Origin: Anaerococcus lactolyticus ATCC 51172
Lineage (GTDB): Bacteria > Bacillota > Clostridia > Tissierellales > Peptoniphilaceae
Assembly: GCF_000156575.1 (NCBI RefSeq)
Contig: NZ_GG666046.1
Location: 1-64,000, forward strand
Direction: 5' to 3'
Length of the DNA: 64,000 nucleotides
Shown: positions 1 to 8,019 of the stretch, in pieces
Layout: the number at the start of each line of letters is the position of its first letter
Position numbering within the stretch: position 1 is the stretch's first letter
Notes under the pieces: generated by a model
Database searches by the model: none
What the model was told of the DNA's origin: nothing
Seen by the model: the letters and a program-made list of their open reading frames with translations, nothing else
Translations under genes and position numbers: made by a program

Positions 1-180
1 AGTAGGAAGTCGCCAAATAACTTAAGATTTCCATAACCTTGTAACGAGATAGTAGAGGTCGCTCTACCGTTTGGTAGAGTGGGAAATCGACAAATAAAAA
101 GACTTCCCTAAAGTGTCTACGAGATAGTAGAGGTCGGGAGACCTTGTATGAGGTTAGGAAGTCGCCAAATAACTAATTTC
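1..180. repeat. Short direct repeats upstream of the tRNA cluster
   Basis: The block AGGAAGTCGCCAAATAAC occurs near 4-21 and again near 156-173, and CGAGATAGTAGAGGTCG occurs near 45-61 and 120-136. No open reading frame or RNA gene is recognisable. It is probably the tail of an intergenic repeat continuing from outside the window. Confidence 0.5.
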
Positions 181-225
181 TACCCAGTCAAATTATGGTT
201 GGGTTAGGAATGGGTTAGAAAAATA

Positions 226-254
226 TTGACAAAATCACATTTTAATGCTATGAT
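226..254 (+). promoter_or_regulatory. Promoter of the tRNA cluster
   Basis: A perfect -35 (TTGACA, 226-231) is separated by 17 bases from TATGAT (249-254). The predicted start lies about 8 bases before the first tRNA. It is likely the main sigma-A promoter of the cluster. Confidence 0.8.
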
Positions 255-268
255 ATTAGCACTATAAT

Positions 269-343
269 GCTTAGGTAGCTCAATGGTGGAGCACCCGGCT
301 GTTAACCGGTAGGTTGTGGGTTCGAGTCCCACCCTGAGCGCCA
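269..343 (+). tRNA. tRNA-Asn (GTT)
   Basis: Cloverleaf with a 7-bp acceptor stem (GCTTAGG/CCTGAGC), anticodon GTT at 301-303, TTCGAGT T-loop and an encoded CCA end. First gene of the cluster. Confidence 0.95.
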
Positions 344-384
344 TTAGCTTTTAGCTTAAAGCCACAAAGCTTTAATATGACAAT

Positions 385-473
385 GCCGGGGTGGCGGAAC
401 TGGCAGACGCACAGGACTTAAAATCCTGCGGTGGTTAAACACCGTATCGGTTCGATTCCGATTCTCGGCACCA
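385..473 (+). tRNA. tRNA-Leu (TAA)
   Basis: Class II tRNA with a long variable arm. Anticodon TAA in the loop ACTTAAAAT, TTCGATT T-loop, encoded CCA. Confidence 0.95.
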
Positions 474-521
474 TATTATTTTTGGTCTAAGGGTACAAGG
501 ATTATCTTTCCTGGTCAATGT

Positions 522-598
<77 letters not shown>

Positions 599-638
599 TA
601 CATAAATCAATACAAACTTAAAATAATACTAGAAATAC

Positions 639-713
639 GGCCCTATGGTCAAGCGGTTAAGACACCACCCTTTCACGGTGGTATCCCGGGTTCGAATCCC
701 GGTAGGGTCACCA
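639..713 (+). tRNA. tRNA-Glu (TTC)
   Basis: Anticodon TTC in the loop CTTTCAC, acceptor GGCCCTA/TAGGGTC, encoded CCA. The 142-base gap that follows (714-855) contains only a small hairpin (CTCGTAGCGAAGCGAG). Confidence 0.95.
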
Positions 714-855
714 AAAGCAAGCCTGCCCAGCTCATGGAGGGCCCGTGTGGAGCACCTCGTAGCGAAGCGAGATAGCTGATGTACGGAAAATAAAAACCTT
801 AAGACGAAATACCGCAGGACGAAGTCCGAGGACTTATAAAATTCGTTCTGTTTAT

Positions 856-931
856 GGAAGTATAGCTCAGTTGGGAGAGCATCTGCCTTACAAGCAGGGG
901 GTCACAGGTTCGAGCCCTGTTACTTCCACCA
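856..931 (+). tRNA. tRNA-Val (TAC)
   Basis: Anticodon TAC, acceptor GGAAGTA/TACTTCC, encoded CCA. Confidence 0.95.
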
Positions 932-976
932 TTTATAATTAATATATTTTTTGGGGATTATTTAATCCTTGATTAT

Positions 977-1053
977 GGCCTGGTAGTTCAGCTGGTTAGA
1001 ATGCCGCCCTGTCACGGCGGAGGTCGTGGGTTCGATTCCCATCCAGGTCGCCA
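977..1053 (+). tRNA. tRNA-Asp (GTC)
   Basis: Anticodon GTC within CCTGTCACG, acceptor GGCCTGG/CCAGGTC, encoded CCA. Confidence 0.95.
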
Positions 1054-1079
1054 TTTGGATTGCAATAGTGATCCAATGT

Positions 1080-1155
1080 GCTGATGTAGCTCAATTGGCA
1101 GAGCAATTGATTTGTAATCAATAGGTTGTAGGTTCAAGTCCTATCATCAGCTCCA
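1080..1155 (+). tRNA. tRNA-Thr (TGT)
   Basis: Anticodon TGT, acceptor GCTGATG/CATCAGC, encoded CCA. Confidence 0.95.
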
Positions 1156-1166
1156 CAAATTAATAT

Positions 1167-1252
1167 GGGGATGTTCCAGAGTTGGCCAAATGGGACGGAC
1201 TGTAAATCCGTTAGCTTAGCTTTCAGTGGTTCGAATCCGCTCATCCCCACCA
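1167..1252 (+). tRNA. tRNA-Tyr (GTA)
   Basis: Class II tRNA with an extended variable arm, anticodon GTA, acceptor GGGGATG/CATCCCC, encoded CCA. Confidence 0.95.
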
Positions 1253-1256
1253 ATAT

Positions 1257-1330
1257 GCGGGTGTAGCTCAGTGGTAGAGCCCCAGCCTTCCAAGCTGGTT
1301 GCGAGGGTTCGATTCCCTTCACCCGCTCCA
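1257..1330 (+). tRNA. tRNA-Gly (TCC)
   Basis: Anticodon TCC, acceptor GCGGGTG/CACCCGC, encoded CCA. Only 4 bases separate it from tRNA-Tyr. Confidence 0.95.
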
Positions 1331-1363
1331 TAAAAAGTTCATATAAGTAACTGAATCTTATAT

Positions 1364-1440
1364 GCGCCTTTAGCTCAGCTGGATAGAGCATCGGACTTCT
1401 AATCCGTGTGTCCCAGGTTCGAATCCTGGAAGGCGCGCCA
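1364..1440 (+). tRNA. tRNA-Arg (TCT)
   Basis: Anticodon TCT, acceptor GCGCCTT/AAGGCGC, encoded CCA. Confidence 0.95.
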
Positions 1441-1467
1441 AGAAAATAGGCACTCGCAAATAAATAC

Positions 1468-1496
1468 TTGCAAAATTGTCAAAGTTGTGTTATAAT
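1468..1496 (+). promoter_or_regulatory. Internal promoter in the tRNA cluster
   Basis: TTGCAA (1468-1473) and TATAAT (1491-1496) are separated by 17 bases, just upstream of tRNA-Gln. The second half of the cluster can probably be transcribed independently. Confidence 0.65.
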
Positions 1497-1514
1497 ATAT
1501 AAGTACGTGACTGT

Positions 1515-1590
1515 TGGGATATAGCCAAGTCGGTAAGGCACCAGACTTTGACTCTGGTATGCGTAGGTTCGAGTCCTGCTATCCCAGCCA
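1515..1590 (+). tRNA. tRNA-Gln (TTG)
   Basis: Anticodon TTG, acceptor TGGGATA/TATCCCA, encoded CCA. Confidence 0.95.
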
Positions 1591-1594
1591 ATAT

Positions 1595-1670
1595 GATCCA
1601 TTAGCTCAGCCGGTAGAGCACCTGACTTTTAATCAGGGCGTCCGGAGTTCGAATCTCCGATGGGTCACCA
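1595..1670 (+). tRNA. tRNA-Lys (TTT)
   Basis: Anticodon TTT, acceptor GATCCAT/ATGGGTC, encoded CCA. Four bases after tRNA-Gln. Confidence 0.95.
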
Positions 1671-1808
1671 ATTAATTATTTAGATAGACCTAATTTATTT
1701 AGGTCTTATCTAATAAGGACAACTCGTTGATTTTTTTCAACGATTTTACTTTTATTATCTTATGGATAATAGGAAAGGCCATTTGAATACTTTAATTACA
1801 TAAAATAA

Positions 1809-1898
1809 GGAGAGGTACCGAAGCGGTCATAACGGGGCGGTCTTGAAAACCGTTAGAGTCATTGGCTCACAAGGGTTCGAATCCCTTCCTCTCCGCCA
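1809..1898 (+). tRNA. tRNA-Ser (TGA)
   Basis: Class II tRNA with a long variable arm, anticodon TGA, acceptor GGAGAGG/CCTCTCC, encoded CCA. Confidence 0.95.
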
Positions 1899-1918
1899 AA
1901 AAGGTTATAATTATATAT

Positions 1919-2012
1919 GGAGAAGTACTCAAGTGGCTGAAGAGGCTCCCCTGCTAAGGGAGTAGATCCCAATTTACGGGATGCGAGGGTTCAAATCCCT
2001 CCTTCTCCGCCA
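1919..2012 (+). tRNA. tRNA-Ser (GCT)
   Basis: Class II tRNA, anticodon GCT, acceptor GGAGAAG/CTTCTCC, long variable arm, encoded CCA. Confidence 0.95.
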
Positions 2013-2017
2013 AGTAT

Positions 2018-2093
2018 GCCCAGATAGCTCAGTCGGTAGAGCAGGGGACTGAAAATCCCCGTGTCGGTGGTTCGATTCCGCCTCTGGGCACCA
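2018..2093 (+). tRNA. tRNA-Phe (GAA)
   Basis: Anticodon GAA, acceptor GCCCAGA/TCTGGGC, encoded CCA. Confidence 0.95.
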
Positions 2094-2131
2094 AAATTTT
2101 CAAAGCTTTAAAATATTACGGTGATGGATAT

Positions 2132-2207
2132 AGGGGAGTAGTTCAGCTGGCAGAACGTCGGTCTCCAAAACCGGATGTCGCGGGTTCAAATCCTGTCTCC
2201 CCTGCCA
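2132..2207 (+). tRNA. tRNA-Trp (CCA)
   Basis: Anticodon CCA in the loop TCTCCAAAA, acceptor AGGGGAG/CTCCCCT, encoded 3' CCA. Confidence 0.94.
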
Positions 2208-2248
2208 AAACAAATTCTAATGAGTTTGAAAATTAAATTTTATAATAT

Positions 2249-2325
<77 letters not shown>

Positions 2326-2389
2326 TAATCTCACTTTACAAGCCTTTAAGGCTTAATTTATTTTAAAAATAAATACATACCAGTTATAT

Positions 2390-2466
2390 GGGGCTTTAGC
2401 TCAGTCGGTTAGAGCGCCCGGCTCATAACCGGTAGGTCCAGGGTTCGAGTCCCTGAAGCCCCACCA
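2390..2466 (+). tRNA. tRNA-Met (CAT), elongator
   Basis: Anticodon CAT with a fully paired acceptor stem (GGGGCTT/AAGCCCC), so not the initiator. A lysidine-modified tRNA-Ile2 cannot be excluded from sequence alone. It is the last functional gene of the cluster and the apparent source of the downstream repeat array. Confidence 0.9.
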
Positions 2467-2498
2467 AGCATTTCCACGTTGAAGTGCTTTTTTTTGTG
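2467..2498 (+). terminator. Terminator of the tRNA cluster
   Basis: Stem AGCATTTC/GAAGTGCT with a 6-base loop followed by a run of Ts. The same terminator is repeated with small changes near 2654-2680, 2819-2847, 3092-3120, 3257-3285 and 3635-3663. Confidence 0.85.
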
Positions 2499-2607
2499 CA
2501 TACATACCGGTTATGAGCCTTCCGGCTCAACCGAGCTGAAACCCGTCTGCTTCGCAGACTCTACCGTGCTCTCGCACTATGTTTCAGCCTTCAAAGCCCC
2601 AAGTTAA

Positions 2608-2652
2608 GGGGCTTTGAAGAGGTCCAGGGTTCGAGTCCCTGAAGCCCCACCA
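2608..2652 (+). pseudogene. tRNA-Met minihelix relic
   Basis: This 45-base piece keeps the whole acceptor stem (GGGGCTT/AAGCCCC), a variable loop AGGTC, the intact T-arm (CAGGG/CCCTG around TTCGAGT) and the CCA end. The D-arm and anticodon arm are replaced by TGAAG. It folds as a textbook acceptor-T-arm minihelix and cannot decode. Its 5' side is also one arm of a perfect inverted repeat (TTCAAAGCCCC/GGGGCTTTGAA) with the sequence just upstream. Confidence 0.65.
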
Positions 2653-3660
2653 AGCATTTCCACGTCGAAGTGCTTTTTTTGTACATAGAACCGGTTATGA
2701 GCAAGCTCATAACAGTTTTTCGGACTCACGACGTTCGTCTCGAAAATGAAGCGTACCTTGTACGCTTCACCCAAGCGTGGGACTAGGTCACAGGTATCGA
2801 GTCCCTGAAGCCCCACCAAGTACTTCCACGTCGAAGTGCTTTTTTTGTACATAGAACCGGTTATGAGCAAGCTCATAACAGTTTTTCGGACTCACTACGT
2901 TCGTCTCGAAAATGAAGCGTACTTTGCACGCTTCACCCAAGCGTGGGACTAGGTCACAGGTATCGAGTCCCTGACATCAGCAAGTCTTTCCATAACTCGC
3001 TATCGCTTGCTAGGATAAGACTAAGCCTCTGCATAAGACTTTCCATTGCTCATACCACGTATTCGCAAGGACAAGTCTATAAAGCCCCACCAAGTACTTC
3101 CACGTCGAAGTGCTTTTTTTGTACATAGAACCGGTTATGAGCAAGCTCATAACAGTTTTTCGGACTCACTATGTTCGTCTCGAAAATGAAGCGTACTTTG
3201 TACGCTTCACCCAAGCGTGGGACTAGGTCACAGGTATCAAGTCCCTTAAGCCCCACCAAGCATTTCCCTGAGAAGTGCTTATTTTTTTGGGAAATTTGGG
3301 GGCGGACCTCCCGGTTATGTCATAATCGAGCTGAAACCCGTCTGCTACGCAGACTCTTTCGGGCTTGAGAAAATCGCTTACTTCGTAAGCTTTTCGTGCT
3401 TTCGCACTACTTTTTCTCCTTAAACATCCAAAATCAAAGGATGTTTAAGTGCCCTATATTTCAGCCTTGAAAGCCCCAAATCAAGGGGCTTTCAAAAGGT
3501 CCAGGGTATCGAGTCCCTGACATCAGCAAGTCTTTCCATAACTCGCTATCGCTTGCTAGGATAAGACTAAGCCTCTGCATAAGGCTTTCCATGACTCGAT
3601 TTCATCTCGTCAGGACAAGTCTATAAAGCCCCACCAAGCATTTCTTTAAGAAGTGCTTAT

Positions 3661-3995
3661 TTTTTTGGATAATTTCATCCTACTTAATATTGAAAAATAA
3701 TTTAAAGATCAAGGAAAAATAGTAGAAACTCCGTATTTAAAAAGATTTCCAATATAAATTCTCTTTTTGTGAGATTGTTTGTCCTCTCGTCTACGCTTGA
3801 GGTAAATTATATGGCAGAGTCTCTGTCGGAATGGCGTTGGTTGGTTGTTTCATGTGTTTCTTCACCGATTCCTTGCTTTTTCACTGGGTATGACTCTGAA
3901 TTGATAACTTATCTTGGAAAAGAAAAAACACTTAATTTCGGATAAGCCCAGCCTATGTGGTATAATATTATAAATAATTAGAAAAAGGAGTTTTT
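3661..3995. other. Intergenic stretch with hairpin pair and promoter
   Basis: This stretch holds a dispersed repeat fragment (about 3770-3840, with CTCTCGTCTACGCTTGAGG and GTCGGAATGGCG, resembling other intergenic repeats here) and a degenerate pair of ATCTCGGAT-type hairpins (3908-3922 and 3931-3946). An extended -10 (TGGTATAAT ending at 3966) precedes the next gene. No gene is seen. Confidence 0.5.
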
Positions 3996-4769
3996 ATGGA
4001 TTTTTCTTTAGTGCCAGTTGCTGACAAGACATTTTTTAACTATATTTACCTCGGCCTAGGTTCAAATGGTAGGGGGCTTATTGCTTTGTTCAATACTAGG
4101 GGCAATACTATGGTTAAGGAGTCTGTGGCCTCTGAGCTTGATATAAATTTACTTGATGAAGATTACATAGATGATAAAAAAACTTACAAGAGAGCTATTC
4201 TTGGAGATTTATTAATCGGAGGCCTAAGGCTTTCCAAGGTGCCTGTCCTTGTTGCCAAGGATAGCGCCTTTGATCTTGGCACAGATTCTCTTGGCAATAC
4301 TAATGACTGTGATATGGTTCTTGGTTGGAATGTAATTTCCCAATTTGCTTGGAGGGCAAATCCAAGAGAGGGGCGTTTTGAGGTGCAAACTTCCGATTTT
4401 AAGTCGAGCAAGGAAAAAAACAACCGACCAATTATCAATATCGGCTTTAATGACAAAATCATAAAGGCCGCCATAGACACATCCAGACCCTTTACTATCA
4501 TTTCACCAAGTCTAGCTAAGGAGGCTTTGGAAAATGACCCAAATGCCAAGGATACCCTTGCCATGATGGGCGAATCAACCGATGCTATCACAAGCATTAA
4601 CCGTTTTGTTTTCACTAATGACAACAAGGAAGTTAGCCTCGGTTCGACTCAAATTGAGCCAGACCTAGAAGGCAAGGACATCCAAGTAGTCTTTGGCGCC
4701 GACCTCTTAAGGTCAACTAAGTGGGCGATTTATGGACCAAGTGGCTACATCAGGCTGGAAAATTTTTAG
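3996..4769 (+). CDS. Retropepsin-like two-lobed protein, possible aspartic protease
   Basis: A 257-aa cytoplasmic protein without signal peptide, started by AAAAAGGAG and ATG. It reads as two similar halves. Lobe 1 has a flap-side motif N33-T34-R35-G36 and ends with VLGWNVI (about 106-112). Lobe 2 has D161-T162-S163 and ends with VVFGADLL (about 231-238). Hydrophobic-D-T/S-G followed by a hydrophobic [IL]G segment is the retropepsin/pepsin pattern. Here the first aspartate is Asn and the second motif is DTSR, so catalysis is uncertain. The duplication is visible in sequence; the protease assignment is inference. An inactive scaffold or peptide-binding protein is the alternative. The next gene starts 2 bases after the stop, suggesting co-transcription. 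Confidence 0.5.
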   Translation: MDFSLVPVADKTFFNYIYLGLGSNGRGLIALFNTRGNTMVKESVASELDINLLDEDYIDDKKTYKRAILGDLLIGGLRLSKVPVLVAKDSAFDLGTDSLGNTNDCDMVLGWNVISQFAWRANPREGRFEVQTSDFKSSKEKNNRPIINIGFNDKIIKAAIDTSRPFTIISPSLAKEALENDPNAKDTLAMMGESTDAITSINRFVFTNDNKEVSLGSTQIEPDLEGKDIQVVFGADLLRSTKWAIYGPSGYIRLENF

Positions 4770-4771
4770 TG

Positions 4772-5449
4772 ATGTTTGAAATCGAAGAAATAGAAAATAT
4801 TTTTAAAAATAACGCCAATCCTCCTAGGGCAGAAAAAATGGCTGCCTATATGAGAAATAAATTTGATTTTTATGGGATACCTGCAGGCAAAAGAAGCGAG
4901 TTAACCAAGCCTTTTTTGAAGGAAGCGAAAAAGGAAGGAGCCATCAATTGGCAACTTTTAACCGACCTCTTCTCCCATAATTACAGGGAAATAAACTACC
5001 TGGGTCTCGACCTTTTGAAGACCCAGTCCAAGCTCCTAAGCCTTTCAGATTTTGAAAGGCTTGTTGGCCTTGCAAGCTTGCGCCCATGGTGGGATACCAT
5101 TGATAATATCGACACCATCATAGGTAGCCTAGGTCTTACGAACAAGGACTTCGAAAAGAAAATCACAACCCTTGCTAGGAGCGAAAATTTTTGGCTAAGG
5201 CGTATTGCCATTGGCCACCAAAGAAAATATAAGGAAAAAACAAACACCGACCTTTTGGCAAAAATCATAAAAATAAATTTGAGCGTCACTTGCAAGGATA
5301 AGGACGAAAAATTTTTTATAGCCAAGGCAATAGGGTGGGCGTTAAGGGAATATTCTAAGAGAAATCCTGACTGGGTCAGGAATTTTTTGACTGTAGAGAA
5401 TAATCGTTTACCAAGGCTCTCCACAAGAGAAGCTAGCAAATACCTTTAA
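4772..5449 (+). CDS. DNA alkylation repair protein, AlkD family
   Basis: About 225 aa. I chose ATG 4772 (start MFEIEEIENIF) because the longer upstream frame lies inside the previous gene. AlkD-family proteins are HEAT-like helical solenoids that excise alkylated bases. The sequence shows repeated helical pairs and the family signature RPWWDTIDNIDTI around residues 103-115, with WLRRIAIGHQ further on. Length matches the family (220-240 aa). It follows the retropepsin-like gene with only 2 bases between stop and start, so translation is probably coupled. Confidence 0.8.
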   Translation: MFEIEEIENIFKNNANPPRAEKMAAYMRNKFDFYGIPAGKRSELTKPFLKEAKKEGAINWQLLTDLFSHNYREINYLGLDLLKTQSKLLSLSDFERLVGLASLRPWWDTIDNIDTIIGSLGLTNKDFEKKITTLARSENFWLRRIAIGHQRKYKEKTNTDLLAKIIKINLSVTCKDKDEKFFIAKAIGWALREYSKRNPDWVRNFLTVENNRLPRLSTREASKYL

Positions 5450-5505
5450 CAACTAAGGAAAATTTTATACTTAATCATTTATAAAAAATATTCATAAAGT
5501 AGTCA

Positions 5506-5533
5506 TTGTAATTATAGCAAAATGTGATAAAAT
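5506..5533 (+). promoter_or_regulatory. Promoter for the 656-aa secreted protein
   Basis: TTGTAA (5506-5511) and TAAAAT (5528-5533) with a 16-base spacer, 20 bases before the start codon. Confidence 0.55.
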
Positions 5534-5553
5534 ATAAGTAAACGGAGGATACT

Positions 5554-7524
5554 ATGAAAATGAGAAAAAACAACCTTGGTTTCGGAATCCTTTCCTTAGC
5601 CTTAGCCTTAGCTCTTCCGCTAAATGCTAACGCTGATGAAGGCCAAACCCTAACCAGTCCAGAAACTTTAGACCAGGGACCTAAAACCCAAGTAGAAGCA
5701 AATACTAAACCAATCGAAGATAACGAAATCATACAAACGAATCCGGAAAATACTGTAAATCCTGCGAATGTAAATCCAGTAACTCCTGCTACTCCAACAA
5801 GGCCTCAGCCAACCCCTAGACTTACTAATTACAGGACAAATTCATTCCTCAATTTACTAGTCAACACCAATTACCGAAGCCTAAAAGATGAGGCTAACAA
5901 AAAAGAAGAAGAAAAGATTAAAGTTAATCCTTACTCAGTAGAATTGAAGGAAGGGGATAAGGATTCGAGGAATTATACATATCTTGCTTATTCTTTTGCG
6001 ATTAAGGGAGATGACGAGCCAAGAGACTACACAATATCAGTCTTTGCCCTAAAAGATGGCAAGGTTAAAAATGTAGAATTAGACAATTTTAACACAGAAG
6101 GCAAGGTCACATCTGCCGGCAAAAAAATGGCAGAAGCAGCTGAGCAAATCGAAAGTGAAGATGTCCTAGGCTTCAGGATAAAAACTAAGATTACCTCTGA
6201 TGGCTATGTTAAGGCAGTCGTAAAAATCGATAGAGATGCAGAGCCTGGTGATTATACGCTTTATTATGTAGTAAGTAGGGGTGGAAAACCTACTATTGGC
6301 AGGATGGACGTAACCCTAGGCAAGAACGGAGATTTTAGTTACTACATCACATCCGACAAGGATAAAAAAGACTATGACAACCTTGGTGAAGACAAGGTAA
6401 ATCCGTTTGAAAATCTTCCATTTACAAAATACCTCCTAAACGACACAGACGAAGAAAAAAACCTAACCGACTTTATCCACCCAGGACTTAAGGTCGGCGA
6501 CAAATATAAAATCGTAGTAAACTACATCAATCCAAACACCCTAGAGGAAAAAAGAGATGACATAACAGATCTGGAATCCTACAAAATCCCAGCAAATTCC
6601 CTAGTAAGGCTTGATGTAAGAGAAAAATCTGACAAAGATAACCCAATCAAAGATGCAGAAATCTTTACCTATGGATTTGAACTGCCAAAAGACTCAAGCG
6701 AACCAATTTCGCTAATGAGCTTTGTTGTAAAAAAAGATGCAAACAAGGGTAAGGAAGCAAAATTTGATAGTGAAAAAGCTCTAAGAGATGCCATGGATGA
6801 GGTGGAAGGCCTATTAGCAGAAAAGAAAAAATCCCTAATAGAACTTTATCCAGACGAGGAAGAAAGAGAATACAGAGCCCTATCCGTCATCCTAAAAGAG
6901 CAAACAAAAAAGATTGAAGAGCTAATCCAACAAGCTCTCCTAGACAATGAGCTAGACAAGCTAAACAAGCTTGAAAAAGATAATCCACAAGAAGCTAAGG
7001 CTGAATATAAAAGGATAGCAGACCTTGTAAAAGAGGCAAAAGACCTAAATAAAAAGGCAAACAAAAAATTAATCGAGCTAGATGAAATAAACTTAATCGA
7101 TAACAACACAGACCCACTAGCGAGCAAAGCCAAAGGCACAAAACTTGTCCTAAACTTAGGCAAACTTACACCTCTAAGCACAATTTCTGATCTAACAAAA
7201 GATTCTCCACGCCAAAGCGAGAGAAATTTCTCAAAAGATCTCAAAAAGAAATTAGAAGAAGCAATCAAAAAAGTCGACACAGTAACCATAGGTGAAAAAG
7301 ACGACAAAAAAGCTGAAAGCAAACCAACTAATGTTAAGGAAAGCAAAGAAAATAAAGATTTAACCAAGAGGATATCTATTTTTGATACAACAAACATAGA
7401 AAATCCAAAGGAACATACATTTGAGTTAAGAAAGGCAACAGAAGAGCCAAAAGTGAATACACCAATCTTTATAAAATACCTTCAATCATTAGATAAAAGA
7501 AGCAAGCTTATAGACAATAAATAA
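5554..7524 (+). CDS. Secreted surface-associated protein, unknown function
   Basis: A 656-aa protein with RBS ACGGAGG. Residues 1-27 are a clear signal peptide ending LNANA. A Pro/Thr/Asn-rich spacer (about 50-95) follows. Residues 110-400 look like beta-rich modules (for example DYTLYYVVSRGGKP). A Lys/Glu-rich coiled-coil stretch lies at about 400-520 and the tail is charged. There is no LPXTG motif, membrane anchor or lipobox, so it is probably released or held non-covalently. I do not recognise a named domain. It lies upstream of the giant adhesin in the same direction but ends in its own terminator. Confidence 0.75.
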   Translation: MKMRKNNLGFGILSLALALALPLNANADEGQTLTSPETLDQGPKTQVEANTKPIEDNEIIQTNPENTVNPANVNPVTPATPTRPQPTPRLTNYRTNSFLNLLVNTNYRSLKDEANKKEEEKIKVNPYSVELKEGDKDSRNYTYLAYSFAIKGDDEPRDYTISVFALKDGKVKNVELDNFNTEGKVTSAGKKMAEAAEQIESEDVLGFRIKTKITSDGYVKAVVKIDRDAEPGDYTLYYVVSRGGKPTIGRMDVTLGKNGDFSYYITSDKDKKDYDNLGEDKVNPFENLPFTKYLLNDTDEEKNLTDFIHPGLKVGDKYKIVVNYINPNTLEEKRDDITDLESYKIPANSLVRLDVREKSDKDNPIKDAEIFTYGFELPKDSSEPISLMSFVVKKDANKGKEAKFDSEKALRDAMDEVEGLLAEKKKSLIELYPDEEEREYRALSVILKEQTKKIEELIQQALLDNELDKLNKLEKDNPQEAKAEYKRIADLVKEAKDLNKKANKKLIELDEINLIDNNTDPLASKAKGTKLVLNLGKLTPLSTISDLTKDSPRQSERNFSKDLKKKLEEAIKKVDTVTIGEKDDKKAESKPTNVKESKENKDLTKRISIFDTTNIENPKEHTFELRKATEEPKVNTPIFIKYLQSLDKRSKLIDNK

Positions 7525-7530
7525 AAAATG

Positions 7531-7559
7531 AAGGGCTTATACACAAGTGTGAGCCCTTT
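7531..7559 (+). terminator. Terminator after the 656-aa protein gene
   Basis: AAGGGCT and AGCCCTT arms with a 14-base loop and a weak T-rich tail, immediately after the stop codon. Confidence 0.55.
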
Positions 7560-8019
7560 CTCACACTTAAAATTCTTTAATGAGATCCTTATTATTCATT
7601 AGAAATTATTTATTAACTATGGGCAAAAAGACAGAGAATATATCTACTTATTTACAAAAACCAGGGAAATTAAAAATATAATTAAAAAATGGTTGAAACA
7701 TACTTGTAAATATAAAATTTTCAAATCCAAGGCAGTCAAAAAATAAGTTTTGAAAAATCTCTAAAGCAAGAGTAAATCCACTTTAACTCTTGTAAAAAAA
7801 GCCAAAATGTTATATTATTATAGTAAGAAATACAACAAATATAATAATAAATATTTTGTTTATCTTTATTACAAAAATACATAAAAAATATATGTAAACG
7901 CTAGATCAAATTAAGGAATTTAAGATGAAAACCATAAACCATTTAAAAATAAAAAATACACTGCGGATGAAATTTCCGATAAAAATAAATAAGGAGTATG
8001 AGAGAGAAAGGAGGTTATT
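7560..8019 (+). other. AT-rich promoter region and long leader of the giant adhesin
   Basis: 460 non-coding bases. A candidate promoter is TTGTAA (7790-7795), 17 bases, TATTAT (7813-7818). That would give a leader of about 190 bases ending in AAAGGAGG before ATG 8020. A small hairpin (CGGATGAAATTTCCG, about 7963-7977) lies in the leader. No gene is seen. Confidence 0.5.

Larger units (their letters stand above)
2467..3660 (+). repeat. tRNA-Met-derived repeat array with nested hairpins
   Basis: After the last tRNA the sequence repeats units of roughly 140-300 bases. Each ends in the T-arm and acceptor 3' side of tRNA-Met (CCCTGAAGCCCCACCA or a variant) followed by a copy of the terminator. 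Tails end near 2652, 2818, 3089, 3255 and 3632. Each unit starts with ACCGGTTATGAGC, the reverse complement of the tRNA-Met anticodon arm. Near 2535-2588 and 3327-3466 there are branched inverted repeats: an outer GCTGAAA/TTTCAGC stem enclosing smaller hairpins such as GTCTGCTTCGCAGAC. Two units (about 2970-3089 and 3515-3632) share a further insert of about 115 bases. Open frames here are repeats of the same non-coding unit and are unlikely to be genes. Confidence 0.8.

Noticed and set aside
1134-1391. 85-codon open frame across several tRNA genes on the minus strand
   Set aside because: It lies entirely over functional tRNA genes on the other strand and has no ribosome-binding site.
2604-3368. 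Four overlapping small frames on both strands downstream of tRNA-Met, with near-identical protein repeats
   Set aside because: Their similarity comes from the non-coding tRNA/terminator repeat unit; starts and stops fall inside hairpins.
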